64,000 nt of DNA from Bacteroidales bacterium (GCA_015061285.1 SUWW01000007.1:62001-126000), one strand, 5' to 3'. Shown: positions 24,422-33,843, numbered from the stretch's first letter. The notes: generated from the letters alone by a model not told the origin. Numbers and translations: made by a program.

Positions 24422-24641
24422 AGGTTGTATCTGTTAGTAGTTATGTTTGCGGGTTAACACAATGTTTATTTGGTTATACCAAGTTACAAGCAAGATGGAA
24501 GAATCATTTTGCTATTGCGGTCGAGGCGGTTCGTCGAAAAAGGCGAGAATCGCCAAGTTTGGGTGGGTAGTTTTTGCAATCATTTTTTACTCTTTGTTAT
24601 TTATAAATACTAACAACATGGTTAAATGTTGTTAACGGGTG
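24422..24641. other. Intergenic region upstream of shared leader copy 3
   Basis: Holds only short frames on either strand. The minus-strand frame at 24512-24583 starts MIAKTTHPNLAILAFFDEPP and is 23 codons long; no second copy is in the window. An 8-bp inverted repeat AACAACAT / ATGTTGTT lies near 24613-24634. I see no convincing gene. Confidence 0.4.
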
Positions 24642-24649
24642 CAAATGTA
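24642..24649 (-). promoter_or_regulatory. Possible -7 element for regulator transcript
   Basis: TACATTTG on the minus strand, preceded by an A-tract as in the locus-1 promoter, but no TTTG at 19-21 nt. It is placed to transcribe leader copy 3 and the regulator. Confidence 0.4.
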
Positions 24650-24695
24650 TATTTTTTTTTTTTTCTTGATTACGCAAGAAAGATGTGGAGAAATT

Positions 24696-24791
24696 TTACA
24701 AAGCATTAAGCATATACTCCAAATGCCTATCAATCTCCGATTGGCAAGCAGTTAGCATAAGTACTATTAGCGCAAAAAGTAGTTTTTGCAT
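24696..24791 (-). pseudogene. N-terminal remnant of a third transglutaminase-like lipoprotein
   Basis: A 31-codon frame, MQKLLFALIVLMLTACQSEI followed by DRHLEYMLNAL and a stop. It aligns with the first 31 residues of the 651-residue locus-1 lipoprotein (LTACQSELDAQLEFALES), keeping the lipobox Cys. The rest of the gene, and any signal peptidase after it, is missing; the shared leader begins instead. It lies just after the CxxC lipoprotein gene, the expected slot. This indicates locus 3 is a truncated copy of the module, although a short lipopeptide could still be made. Confidence 0.7.
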
Positions 24792-24836
24792 GGGATTATA
24801 TTTTAGCAGTTGTAGGGTATGTATTTATTGGGGCTT

Positions 24837-25337
24837 TTACTTGAGAATCATACCCTTATTGGGTTTATTAGTAAAGTCGTGAAGATACCCTTTATAGATT
24901 ACAGACTCATCTTTGGTTATTATAATATCGTAAATACCTGTACATTGCATGAATTTGTCTAACACCGATTTATTAGCATCGAAAACTATGTGTTGCCTTT
25001 GTGGCTCGTCAATTTTGAACTTTGTCATATAATGTTCAATCAAGATGAAATCACTTGCGCCACAAGCAATAGTATAGAGAGAGTCGTAGTTGCATTTCTT
25101 TACCTCTTCCACAAAATTGAAATAGTCACCTATACACGAAGAACACGATGCGTCGAACAAGAAACAAATATTAGTGCCACTGCTAATGTTTAACGTTTTA
25201 GAAACATCTTTAGACAATGGCTCGCGAATTTGCTTCTCTTGAATCGCCTTATTCATCAGTTCACTCAATGAAGGCTTAGAACAAGACGAGAAAAGCAGAA
25301 CAAATACAACTAATACAACTAATACAACGTGTTTCAT
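24837..25337 (-). CDS. Thioredoxin-like CSSC lipoprotein (locus 3)
   Basis: 166-residue predicted lipoprotein (signal ending LFSSC). ICFLFDASCSSCIGDYFNFV places a CxxC motif after a beta strand, as in thioredoxin-like folds, and YDIIITKDESVIYKGYLHD resembles the closing strands. Its start overlaps the propeller stop by 4 bp. Counterpart of the thiol genes of loci 1 and 2. Partners unknown. Confidence 0.65.
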   Translation of the reverse strand: MKHVVLVVLVVFVLLFSSCSKPSLSELMNKAIQEKQIREPLSKDVSKTLNISSGTNICFLFDASCSSCIGDYFNFVEEVKKCNYDSLYTIACGASDFILIEHYMTKFKIDEPQRQHIVFDANKSVLDKFMQCTGIYDIIITKDESVIYKGYLHDFTNKPNKGMILK

Positions 25338-26422
25338 TTGAGCGTACTTTTATAAAGTCCTAATTCTCCATCTTCGTCATAGCCGTTTACGTATAATGTC
25401 TTTGTCTCTTCGCAATATGAAGGGGCAAACAATCTGCCATACGTATTAGGAATTTTATATCTGTTTATAAAATCACCTTTAGAATTAAATCTCCATATTT
25501 CCTGATAATCTACATAGTATTGTGCTTCATTTTTGCGGTAATCAGGTTTCGCAACTTTGTAAGTTCTACTATTGATGAAAAAAATATTGTTTTCTGAAAT
25601 GGTAGATGATTCGAAGAAAAAAGAAATTTTTCCATCTTTCTCTCGCAAATTTCCCCACTCATCTCTCAATTCAAATTCTACATCATTTTCTTCAGGACCT
25701 ACATAAGTTTTAATTTTGTTCAAATTCTTATCAAGCATATCGATTTGTGGTCGTCTTGTAAAAGCCATCATATATATATTTTCTTTAGATGAGTACACCA
25801 ATTGACCTCCTGTTACTCCACCTGCAAAAAATTTTTCGTCCATTGCTGTATTATCACAAATACCTGTTTTGACATTAATATGAATATATTCTGGAATAGT
25901 TGGATCTGTTGTCATTCCTGCTAAATATCCAATATTGTATGCTGTTATTGATGTGTCATTTGTGAATGCATACCCCCTATTTATGCTTGTGCTAATAGTG
26001 TTTATTTGGGGATGGTAGTCATATTTCAATGTGGCAATAGAGTCAATGTTCATTTTTACGATTTTTTGTGAAACAGGGTCGTTTATAAGTAAATAGTTGT
26101 CTTGTAATTGTGTGGAAATGCCGATGAATTCTTCTGGGCCCTCACCTTTTTTGTAGTATTCTGCAATTATTTCACCCGATAAGTTTGTAACTGTCAAGAA
26201 ATAAGGATTAGGATGCGACGAATTGATGGATATAATGAGATTTTTGCGCACAAAACTATATGCATCTAAAATATTCTCGTTCAACTCAACCTTTTCGAGA
26301 TATAGAGTATCCAAGCGAGGCATATTGTCTTCGGTAAGGAAAATAGTCTTGTCAGATGTTTGTTGCTCTTTTTGGCAGCCAATGATTGCTATTAGTAGCA
26401 AAGCAAATAGTAATTTCTTCAT
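25334..26422 (-). CDS. 6-bladed beta-propeller lipoprotein (locus 3)
   Basis: 362 residues from MKKLLFALLLIAIIGCQKEQ, a standard lipoprotein signal; the frame runs up to 26524, but those codons are AT-rich and lack a signal. Propeller-like features include VTNLSGEIIAEYYKKGEGPE followed by EFIGISTQLQDNYLL, and IWRFNSKGDFINRYKIP near the end. The GEGPEEF motif matches the GxGPxE motif of the two other propeller lipoproteins here (GQGPQEI, GNGPGEL). First gene of locus 3; no NVEALA gene precedes it. Confidence 0.75.
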   Translation of the reverse strand: MKKLLFALLLIAIIGCQKEQQTSDKTIFLTEDNMPRLDTLYLEKVELNENILDAYSFVRKNLIISINSSHPNPYFLTVTNLSGEIIAEYYKKGEGPEEFIGISTQLQDNYLLINDPVSQKIVKMNIDSIATLKYDYHPQINTISTSINRGYAFTNDTSITAYNIGYLAGMTTDPTIPEYIHINVKTGICDNTAMDEKFFAGGVTGGQLVYSSKENIYMMAFTRRPQIDMLDKNLNKIKTYVGPEENDVEFELRDEWGNLREKDGKISFFFESSTISENNIFFINSRTYKVAKPDYRKNEAQYYVDYQEIWRFNSKGDFINRYKIPNTYGRLFAPSYCEETKTLYVNGYDEDGELGLYKSTLK

Positions 26423-26488
26423 GTTTTTTCGTTTGATTGTTATGTTTATGTAGATAGTAATGTTATAGGTAGCAATTGTTAATAGATG

Positions 26489-26496
26489 CAAATATA
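26489..26496 (-). promoter_or_regulatory. Possible -7 element for locus 3
   Basis: TATATTTG on the minus strand, 66 bp upstream of the propeller start; no matching TTTG at normal spacing. Moderate match only. Confidence 0.35.
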
Positions 26497-26626
26497 TGTT
26501 GTTTTTTTGGTGTGTAATAGGCATAATTAAGAAAATAGTAGAGTATAGTAAAAGAGGTGTTGTTAGTCAAAAACAAGAGTTATCAGTACGAAATACGTTA
26601 TGCCTTTGTAATTTCGCTTTTTGTAA

Positions 26627-27058
26627 ATGCAAACGACAGAGAAAATGAAAATAGAAGTTCGTTCGTTGGAAGAACTTGATTCTTCGGCAGCAGAAATAAT
26701 AAACGCTATCGGTTCGCGTCGAGTGGTGGCATTTTATGCGCCTATGGGAGCAGGCAAGACCACGCTAATCTCGGCCTTGGCAAAGCAACTTGGATCAACG
26801 TCCATTACTAATAGCCCAACATTCGCCATAGTCAACGATTACGAGTTGCCCAATGGCGATTCGATATACCATTTCGATTTGTATAGGTTGAAATCGACTT
26901 CTGAACTTATCGACGTAGGCTGCGACGACTATTTTTCGTCGGGGTGCTACTGTTTTGTAGAGTGGCCCGAGCTCGCCGAACCTCTTATGCCAAACGAGGT
27001 GTGTAACATAACTATTAAGGTCGCCGCCGATGGAACACGTGAGATTGAAGTTGATTGA
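26627..27058 (+). CDS. tsaE: tRNA threonylcarbamoyladenosine biosynthesis ATPase TsaE
   Basis: P-loop ATPase needed with TsaB/TsaD for t6A37 modification of ANN-decoding tRNAs. 143 residues, normal length. Walker A is YAPMGAGKTTLISALAK; TNSPTFAIVNDY and YHFDLYRL are the conserved TsaE segments, and FVEWPELAEPLMP the closing one. ATG at 26627 is used here; MKIEV at 26645 is an alternative. First gene of the plus-strand housekeeping run, divergent from locus 3. Confidence 0.93.
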   Translation: MQTTEKMKIEVRSLEELDSSAAEIINAIGSRRVVAFYAPMGAGKTTLISALAKQLGSTSITNSPTFAIVNDYELPNGDSIYHFDLYRLKSTSELIDVGCDDYFSSGCYCFVEWPELAEPLMPNEVCNITIKVAADGTREIEVD

Positions 27059-27168
27059 TAGTGATCAATCGAGATAGTAATTTCAAAATTCTAATTTGAC
27101 AACTACAGCGCTTTTTATATATTTGCCGTGATAGTAAAAACGGAAAACACAATATAAATAGTAGAATT

Positions 27169-27366
27169 ATGAAAGTCTTGACAAAACACTTCCAGTACTC
27201 TGGTTTGGATGACTTCGATTTGGCTCTTGATGCTCAAATTAACGACTTCCTCACGAAGGCTAATATCGGTGATGACGAACTTATCGATATAAAATATCAT
27301 GGATATTCTGAAGGCGGAAATGTTATTACATATTCTGCATTAGTGATATACAAATCAAAAAAATAA
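27169..27366 (+). CDS. Small Cse60-like protein
   Basis: 65 residues: an acidic N-terminal half (DDFDLALDAQINDFLTKANI) then LIDIKYHG and a YSALVIYKSK ending. This resembles the small Cse60 (PF10957-type) family, found in non-sporulating bacteria too, whose function is not known. Has its own spacing (110 bp after tsaE) and is followed by a terminator-like hairpin. Confidence 0.6.
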   Translation: MKVLTKHFQYSGLDDFDLALDAQINDFLTKANIGDDELIDIKYHGYSEGGNVITYSALVIYKSKK

Positions 27367-27412
27367 AGAGTTTTCTCCCTCGTCGTTCTGCTTGCTTGAG
27401 CGGCGAAAGGTG

Positions 27413-27450
27413 AAAAGCGTGGCACGGCAAAAATGTGTTGCGCTTTTTTT
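27413..27450 (+). terminator. Rho-independent-like terminator
   Basis: AAAAGCG / CGCTTTT stem followed by a T-run, between the Cse60-like gene and AMP nucleosidase gene; the interior can pair further with wobble. Confidence 0.5.
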
Positions 27451-27475
27451 GTAGAATCTTAATACGATAATCCCC

Positions 27476-28240
27476 ATGAAGACGAAACAAGAAATAGTAG
27501 AAAACTGGCTTCAACGCTACACTAATCGATCTATCGATACGATTCCTCGCTATGTGCTTCTGACAAATTTTCAGAAATACGTAGAGATGTTTGCCGAATA
27601 TTACAATGTTGAAGTTGTTATGGGCAATATGCCCTCGGCTCAAGCCGATAACCTCATCATAATCAATTTCGGAATGGGTAGCCCTAATGCCGCAACTATT
27701 ATGGACCTTCTATCGGCCATACAACCGAAGGCTGTGCTTTTCCTCGGCAAGTGTGGCGGCTTGAAACGTAAGAATAATATCGGCGATTTCATTCTTCCGA
27801 TAGCTGCTATCAGAGGCGAGGGTACGTCCAACGACTACTTCCCTCCAGAAGTGCCTGCACTTCCGGCCTTCTCGCTTCAACGTGCTGTGTCTACTGCCAT
27901 TCGTGATGCTGGCTACGACTATTGGACTGGTACTGTATACACCACTAACCGCCGCGTGTGGGAGCACGATCAGACATTCAAGTCCTACCTCGAGAGTGTG
28001 CGTGCTATGGCAGTAGATATGGAGACGGCAACAATATTTACTGTTGGCTTTCACAACGAGATCCCTTGTGGTGCTCTTCTGCTCGTCTCGGATCAACCTA
28101 TGATTCCTGAAGGCGTAAAAACTGCCGAGAGCGACAAAAGAGTTACTGCCAACTTTGTGCGCCCTCATCTCGAAATAGGTATTATGGCTTTGAAAGAGAT
28201 TGCTGAAGATGGTAAGTCGGTAAAACATCTGAAATTCTAA
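27476..28240 (+). CDS. amn: AMP nucleosidase
   Basis: Splits AMP into adenine and ribose 5-phosphate in purine salvage. 254 residues, the short Bacteroidota form that lacks the N-terminal regulatory domain of the E. coli enzyme. Purine nucleoside phosphorylase-fold features: INFGMGSPNAATIMD, LFLGKCGGLKRKNNIGDFIL, VDMETATIFTVGF (the conserved Met-Glu pair that binds ribose) and LLVSDQPMIPEGVK. Followed 12 bp later by holA. Confidence 0.9.
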   Translation: MKTKQEIVENWLQRYTNRSIDTIPRYVLLTNFQKYVEMFAEYYNVEVVMGNMPSAQADNLIIINFGMGSPNAATIMDLLSAIQPKAVLFLGKCGGLKRKNNIGDFILPIAAIRGEGTSNDYFPPEVPALPAFSLQRAVSTAIRDAGYDYWTGTVYTTNRRVWEHDQTFKSYLESVRAMAVDMETATIFTVGFHNEIPCGALLLVSDQPMIPEGVKTAESDKRVTANFVRPHLEIGIMALKEIAEDGKSVKHLKF

Positions 28241-28252
28241 TATTTACATCGT

Positions 28253-29269
28253 ATGAAGTTCGATGAGGTAATGGCCGAATTGAAGGGCGGCAAATTTCGC
28301 CCTTTTTATTTGCTGCAAGGCGATGAGCCATATTATATAGACACTGTAGCTAATTATATTGAGCAGCATGCGTTAAGCGAAGCCGACAAAGCCTTCAATC
28401 AGACCATACTCTACGGGCGCGATGTGAATGCCACAACAGTGGTGCACGAAGCCGACCAATATCCAATGATGGCCGAACGGCGTCTTGTGATAGTTCGTGA
28501 AGCTCAAGACATCTCCGATTTGAGCCCTTTCGATATGTATGCAAAGCATTTGCAAGAGAAAACTATACTTGTGCTTTGCTACAAAAAAAAGATAGATAAA
28601 CGTCTGTCGCTCATTAAGACTGTCGAAAAGGTAGGGTGCGTAATGGAGAGCACTGCGCTACGTGCCTACGAAATGCCTGCTTGGCTCACCAGTTATGTGA
28701 GAAGTCAAGGACTGTCGATAGAAGAGAAAGCCAATTCGCTACTATGCGAAGCTGTCGGGTCCGATTTGAGTAATATGGTTTCGGCTATTGAGAAGCTAAA
28801 ACTCGTTGCCGAGAGTAGTAGCCAAAAGGTGATAACCTCACAATTGGTTACTCAAAACATAGGCATCTCGAATGAATACAACAACTTTGAATTTCGAGAT
28901 GCCATATTCTCACGCGACATAGCTAAGGTAAACCGCATAGTGAAGGCCTATTCCGAAAATGAAAAAGCCCACCCTATTCAACCTATTATAGCATATCTGT
29001 ATAACGAGTTTTTGAAATTGTTCTCCTTTATAATGCTTGGTAGGGCATCGGATGCCGAAAAGATGAGTGCGCTTGGCGTGAGCCAATATGCACTAAAGAC
29101 CTATGCTAAGGCATCGAGTAAATATACAATTCAGCAAAGTAGAGACATTATTTATATCATTCGTAGATACGATGCGCGCTCGAAAGGTTTCAACTATCCT
29201 GCAATTCCTAAAGAATATGCAGGCGATTTGTTGAAGGAGATGGTGGCTCGTATCGTTTATTGTAGATAA
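28253..29269 (+). CDS. holA: DNA polymerase III subunit delta
   Basis: Clamp-loader subunit that opens the sliding clamp. 338 residues, normal length. Family features: FRPFYLLQGDEPYYIDTVAN at the N-terminus, YPMMAERRLVIVREAQDI, then TILVLCYKKKIDKR, and a C-terminal helical collar (GVSQYALKTYAKASSKYT). The P-loop is degenerate, as usual for delta. Start is 12 bp after the AMP nucleosidase stop. Confidence 0.92.
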   Translation: MKFDEVMAELKGGKFRPFYLLQGDEPYYIDTVANYIEQHALSEADKAFNQTILYGRDVNATTVVHEADQYPMMAERRLVIVREAQDISDLSPFDMYAKHLQEKTILVLCYKKKIDKRLSLIKTVEKVGCVMESTALRAYEMPAWLTSYVRSQGLSIEEKANSLLCEAVGSDLSNMVSAIEKLKLVAESSSQKVITSQLVTQNIGISNEYNNFEFRDAIFSRDIAKVNRIVKAYSENEKAHPIQPIIAYLYNEFLKLFSFIMLGRASDAEKMSALGVSQYALKTYAKASSKYTIQQSRDIIYIIRRYDARSKGFNYPAIPKEYAGDLLKEMVARIVYCR

Positions 29270-29284
29270 TCTGTAACCATAAAT

Positions 29285-31891
29285 ATGAAATCACAAAGCA
29301 CAGAAACGCCCCTTATGAGGCAGTATAATCAGATAAAAGCCAAACATCCTGATGCAATACTGCTGTTTAGAATGGGCGATTTCTATGAAACCTTCTATGA
29401 CGATGCTGTAAAGGTGTCGGAGGTGCTTGGAATAACGCTTACTACACGCAACAATGGCGCTGCAGCAAGTGCAGCATTGGCGGGCTTCCCTCATCATGCT
29501 ATAGATACATATTTGCCAAAGCTTGTTCACGCTGGTTTGCGCGTGGCCGTGTGCGACCAACTTGAAGATCCTCGTTTCGCAAAAGGCCTTGTAAAGCGTG
29601 GCATTACAGAACTCGTTACTCCAGGAGTAGCAATAGGCGATAATGTGCTCGAAAACAGAGAAAACAACTTCTTGGCGTGTGTAAACATGCAAGCTGGTGT
29701 TGTGGGGGTGGCCTTCCTCGATCTCTCTACTGGCGAGTTTATGATGAGCGAAGGACGCGCAGAAGATATAGATAGACTTTTGGCTACATTCAAGCCCAAA
29801 GAGGTGCTTTTTGAAAAGGGAAAGCGTCAACAATTTGTAGAACTGTTTGGCAATAAGTGGCTTACATATCCATTTGATGATTGGGCTTTCGACTCAACAT
29901 CGGCAGTGGAACGCCTAACTAAGCATTTCGAAACTCTTTCGCTCAAAGGCTTTGGTGTGCAAGGTATGCAATATGGCGTCACGGCGGCTGGTGCTATAAT
30001 GCAGTATCTCGATGTTACGCAACACGATCACACCTCGCACATACGCACTCTTACGCGCATCGAGAGCGATAGGTATGTATGGCTCGATAAGTTTACTATT
30101 CGCAATCTTGAACTCCTGCCTTCGGGCGTCGATGGTAGTAAATCTCTTATCGATATTATAGATAAAACCATCACTCCTATGGGCTCGCGAATGCTCAAAC
30201 GCTGGGTGGTGTTGCCATTGAAAGACAAACCGACTATCGATGCTCGCCTCGATAGCGTAGCAGAACTTATCGACAATTCGAATGCTGCCGATACGCTACG
30301 CGACTCATTATCGGTGGTAGGTGACATGGAGCGCCTCGTTGGTAAAGTGGCGGCCGGAAGAGTGTCGCCACGTGAAATGATTCAGCTCAAAAAGACTCTT
30401 TATGCTATTGAACCACTCATTGATACTTTTGCAAATTCCAAGTCGGAACATTTGAGACGTCTCACTTCGTCGATTGACAAATGTCTTGATGTGCGTAATA
30501 GAATAGAGAAAACTATTATGGCAGAACCATCGGCAACCATTGCTAAAGGTAATGTGATAGCTACAGGTGTGAATGCCGAACTTGACGATCTGCGTAGCAT
30601 TTCGCTTACCAGTCGTGATTACATTGCTAATATGCAAGCCGAATTGATAGAACAGACTGGCATAAGTAGTCTGAAAATCAATTTCAATAACGTGTTTGGC
30701 TATTACATCGAGGTGCGTAATACATATAAAGATAAAGTGCCCGACACGTGGATGCGTAAACAGACTCTTGCAAATGCCGAACGATATATCACCGAGGAGC
30801 TAAAAGAGTATGAAGAAAAAATTCTTCATGCCGATGAACGCTCGCTTACTCTCGAAATGGAGATATATAACGAACTGTTGTATACTCTGCTCAACTATAT
30901 GGCTCCGCTCCAGCACGATGCGCAAGTGCTATCCGAACTCGATGTGCTGCTCGCCTTCGCAGCTAACGCTATTGAGAATAACTATTGCCGACCAGAGATA
31001 ACCACTTCCGATGAACTGAAGATAACTCAGGGTAGACATCCTGTGATAGAACGAATCTTGCCAGCTGGCGAACCATACATAGCCAACGACGTAGAACTCG
31101 ACTGCGCGCATCAACAAATAATTATAGTAACTGGTCCGAATATGGCCGGTAAAAGCGCGCTTTTGCGACAAACAGCTCTCATAGTTCTAATGGCTCAAAT
31201 TGGTAGTTTCGTGCCAGCCCAAGCAGCTCAAGTGGGTGTGGTTGATAAGATATTTACCCGCGTAGGTGCTTCGGATAATATCTCACAAGGCGAATCGACG
31301 TTTATGGTGGAGATGACCGAAGCTGCAAACATTCTTAACAATGTCACGCCGCGTAGTCTTGTGCTCTTCGATGAACTCGGACGCGGCACGTCTACCTACG
31401 ACGGCATTTCGCTTGCTTGGTCGATTGTGGAATATCTACACGAACAGCCATCGGCGCGCGCTAAGACGCTTTTCGCTACTCACTATCACGAACTCAATGA
31501 TATGGAGCAGAAGATGGATCGTATACACAACTTCAATGTGGCTGTGCGTGAGGTGAATGGCAAGATTGTCTTCATGCGCAAACTTGAGCGTGGCGGTAGT
31601 GCACATAGCTTTGGTATACATGTAGCCAAACTTGCTGGTATGCCTCGCACTGTGGTGAATCGAGCCAACGAAATATTGGCCTCCCTTGAAGCTAATCGCA
31701 ATTCTGTCGAAGCTGACACAACTCAGATTGATGCACCAAGTGGCATGCAATATAGCATATTCCAACTCGATGACCCTGTGCTTAGTGAGGTGCGCCGCCA
31801 AATTGTTGGCATTGATATTAATAACCTCACGCCGCTCGAAGCTCTCAACAAACTCTCTGATATAAAGAATCTTCTTGGTATAAAGAACTAA
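29285..31891 (+). CDS. mutS: DNA mismatch repair protein MutS
   Basis: Mismatch-recognition ATPase, 868 residues. The mismatch-reading Phe-x-Glu is F33-Y34-E35 in MGDFYETFYDDA. The core and clamp domains span residues about 130-590; Walker A is GPNMAGKSALLRQTAL (about 613-628), Walker B VLFDELGRGTSTYDG, and the dimerisation His is in TLFATHYHEL. The C-terminal helix-turn-helix region ends LSDIKNLLGIK. Third gene of the housekeeping run; the ABC-F gene starts 2 bp after its stop. Confidence 0.97.
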   Translation: MKSQSTETPLMRQYNQIKAKHPDAILLFRMGDFYETFYDDAVKVSEVLGITLTTRNNGAAASAALAGFPHHAIDTYLPKLVHAGLRVAVCDQLEDPRFAKGLVKRGITELVTPGVAIGDNVLENRENNFLACVNMQAGVVGVAFLDLSTGEFMMSEGRAEDIDRLLATFKPKEVLFEKGKRQQFVELFGNKWLTYPFDDWAFDSTSAVERLTKHFETLSLKGFGVQGMQYGVTAAGAIMQYLDVTQHDHTSHIRTLTRIESDRYVWLDKFTIRNLELLPSGVDGSKSLIDIIDKTITPMGSRMLKRWVVLPLKDKPTIDARLDSVAELIDNSNAADTLRDSLSVVGDMERLVGKVAAGRVSPREMIQLKKTLYAIEPLIDTFANSKSEHLRRLTSSIDKCLDVRNRIEKTIMAEPSATIAKGNVIATGVNAELDDLRSISLTSRDYIANMQAELIEQTGISSLKINFNNVFGYYIEVRNTYKDKVPDTWMRKQTLANAERYITEELKEYEEKILHADERSLTLEMEIYNELLYTLLNYMAPLQHDAQVLSELDVLLAFAANAIENNYCRPEITTSDELKITQGRHPVIERILPAGEPYIANDVELDCAHQQIIIVTGPNMAGKSALLRQTALIVLMAQIGSFVPAQAAQVGVVDKIFTRVGASDNISQGESTFMVEMTEAANILNNVTPRSLVLFDELGRGTSTYDGISLAWSIVEYLHEQPSARAKTLFATHYHELNDMEQKMDRIHNFNVAVREVNGKIVFMRKLERGGSAHSFGIHVAKLAGMPRTVVNRANEILASLEANRNSVEADTTQIDAPSGMQYSIFQLDDPVLSEVRRQIVGIDINNLTPLEALNKLSDIKNLLGIKN

Positions 31892-31893
31892 TT

Positions 31894-33771
31894 ATGACCG
31901 CATACCTAACAGTCGAAAATCTCAACTACCATTGGGGCGACATTTGCTTGTTCGATGATATATCTTTTGGTATAAACGAAGGGCAGAAAACGGCTCTCAT
32001 TGCGCGCAATGGTACTGGCAAGTCAACTCTCCTAAATATGCTCACTGGTAAGATGCAACCCGACTCGGGCCGCATCTCGTTCAACGATTCCATTCGCGTG
32101 GGCTATTTGGAGCAGTCGCCTATTTTCACTGGTAACAATACTGTGATTGAGCAGGTGTTCGATTATGGTGGTGACGTGGCTGATACCGTTCGACAATATG
32201 AACAGGCCATCGCCTCTTCTGACGAGAACGCACTAACTCCGCTCATCGAAAAAATGGACGCCCTCGGTGCTTGGGATTTTGAACAACGCGTGCGTCAAAT
32301 TCTTTCTCAATTGCATATAACAGACCTCTCTCAACGCATCGCTACGTTGTCGGGCGGTCAGCAAAAGCGTGTAGCTCTCGCGGCGCTACTTATTAGCGAA
32401 CCAAATTTCCTCATACTCGACGAACCTACCAATCATCTCGATCTCGATATTATCTATTGGCTCGAAGACTATCTCACTCGCGCTAATATCACATTACTTA
32501 TGGTTACTCACGACCGCTATTTTCTCGATCGTGTTTGCAATGATATTATTGAGCTCGACAATCGTCAGATTTATAGATATGCAGGTAACTATTCTTATTT
32601 CTTGCAGAAACGCCAAGAACGCAACGAGTCTATGGCCGCCGAAGTAGATAAAGCAAAGAATCTACTTCGTCGCGAGCAAGATTGGATGAATCGTCAACCG
32701 CAAGCGCGAGGCACAAAAGCAAAATATCGTATTGATGCGTTTTACGATTTGAAACAACGTGCGCAGCTCACTCCCGAACAGCGTTCAATAGATCTGAAAT
32801 TTGAGGCTCAACGCATGGGTAGAAAGGTTATCGATGCTTATGGAATATCAAAATCGTATGGCTCGAAAAAGATAATTGATGAGTTTAGCTACAAATTTAT
32901 GCCTCGTGAAAAGGTAGCGATTGTCGGACCTAATGGAGCAGGTAAAACTACGCTTCTGAATATGCTCACTGGCAACCTCGCTCCTGATGATGGCTATATC
33001 GAAACTGGCGAAACCATCTCTATTGGCTACTATAAGCAGGAAGGTATTGTTGTAGATGAAAACAAAAAAGTGATAGAGGTTATTACCGATATTGCTGAAA
33101 ATGTGCCTACTGCCTCTGGCTCAATGTCGGCAGCTCAGTTCTTGCGTTTTTTTCTATTCCCAAACGAGTTGCACTATGTGGCAGTGAATAAGCTCAGTGG
33201 CGGTGAACGCAAACGCCTCTATCTGCTTACTGTGCTTGTGCGAAATCCAAATTTCCTCATACTCGACGAGCCTACCAACGATCTCGATATTCTTACTCTC
33301 AATGTGCTCGAAGATTATCTGCAACATTTCAATGGTACGGTTATAATCGTTTCGCACGACCGCTTCTTTGTCGATAAGGTTGCCGAACACCTCTTTGTGC
33401 TCGATGGAAGTGGCGCGGTGAAGAATTTTATGGGTAATTATTCTGAGTATATCGATTGGTGTAAGGCCGATGCTGCTCTGCGCCGTGAACAACATGCAGA
33501 AGAGAAACCTAAAGTGATAGTAGAATCGGCAAAGCCAAAGTCGGTTCGTAAGCCCAAACTTACTTTTGCAGAACGCAAAGAGTACGAAAGTCTCGAAACG
33601 CAAATTGCCGCGGCTACAACTCGCAAAAAGGAGATTGAAACACTTTTGTCGGGTGGTGCTCCACTTGAGCAAAATAAGCTTATGGAACTTACTTCTGAGT
33701 ATGAAAAGCTATCGCAAGAACTCGATGATATAGAGATGCGATGGCTCGAACTTGATGAAAAGAACGGCTGA
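31894..33771 (+). CDS. uup: ABC-F family ATPase (Uup-like)
   Basis: Soluble protein with two ABC ATPase domains and no membrane segment, 625 residues. Walker A ARNGTGKSTLLNMLTGKM and GPNGAGKTTLLNMLTGNL; signatures LSGGQQKRVALAALL and LSGGERKRLYLLTVL; Walker B ILDEPTNHLD and ILDEPTNDLD. The inter-domain linker contains the P-site-tRNA-interaction region typical of ABC-F, and the C-terminus (about 545-625) is a charged coiled coil as in Uup. ABC-F proteins act on the ribosome. Followed by a strong terminator. Confidence 0.92.
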   Translation: MTAYLTVENLNYHWGDICLFDDISFGINEGQKTALIARNGTGKSTLLNMLTGKMQPDSGRISFNDSIRVGYLEQSPIFTGNNTVIEQVFDYGGDVADTVRQYEQAIASSDENALTPLIEKMDALGAWDFEQRVRQILSQLHITDLSQRIATLSGGQQKRVALAALLISEPNFLILDEPTNHLDLDIIYWLEDYLTRANITLLMVTHDRYFLDRVCNDIIELDNRQIYRYAGNYSYFLQKRQERNESMAAEVDKAKNLLRREQDWMNRQPQARGTKAKYRIDAFYDLKQRAQLTPEQRSIDLKFEAQRMGRKVIDAYGISKSYGSKKIIDEFSYKFMPREKVAIVGPNGAGKTTLLNMLTGNLAPDDGYIETGETISIGYYKQEGIVVDENKKVIEVITDIAENVPTASGSMSAAQFLRFFLFPNELHYVAVNKLSGGERKRLYLLTVLVRNPNFLILDEPTNDLDILTLNVLEDYLQHFNGTVIIVSHDRFFVDKVAEHLFVLDGSGAVKNFMGNYSEYIDWCKADAALRREQHAEEKPKVIVESAKPKSVRKPKLTFAERKEYESLETQIAAATTRKKEIETLLSGGAPLEQNKLMELTSEYEKLSQELDDIEMRWLELDEKNG

Positions 33772-33782
33772 TATCCAATAGG

Positions 33783-33812
33783 AGCGAAGATCTCTAAAGT
33801 CTTCGCTTTTTT
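33783..33812 (+). terminator. Rho-independent terminator after ABC-F gene
   Basis: Perfect 8-bp stem AGCGAAGA / TCTTCGCT, 9-nt loop, then six T. 12 bp after the stop codon. Confidence 0.85.
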
Positions 33813-33843
33813 GTTAGTGTTATGTTCGATGTATACAAAAACA

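Noticed and set aside
24512-24583. 23-codon minus-strand frame MIAKTTHPNLAILAFFDEPP
   Set aside because: Too short and single-copy in this window to call; noted only within the intergenic description.
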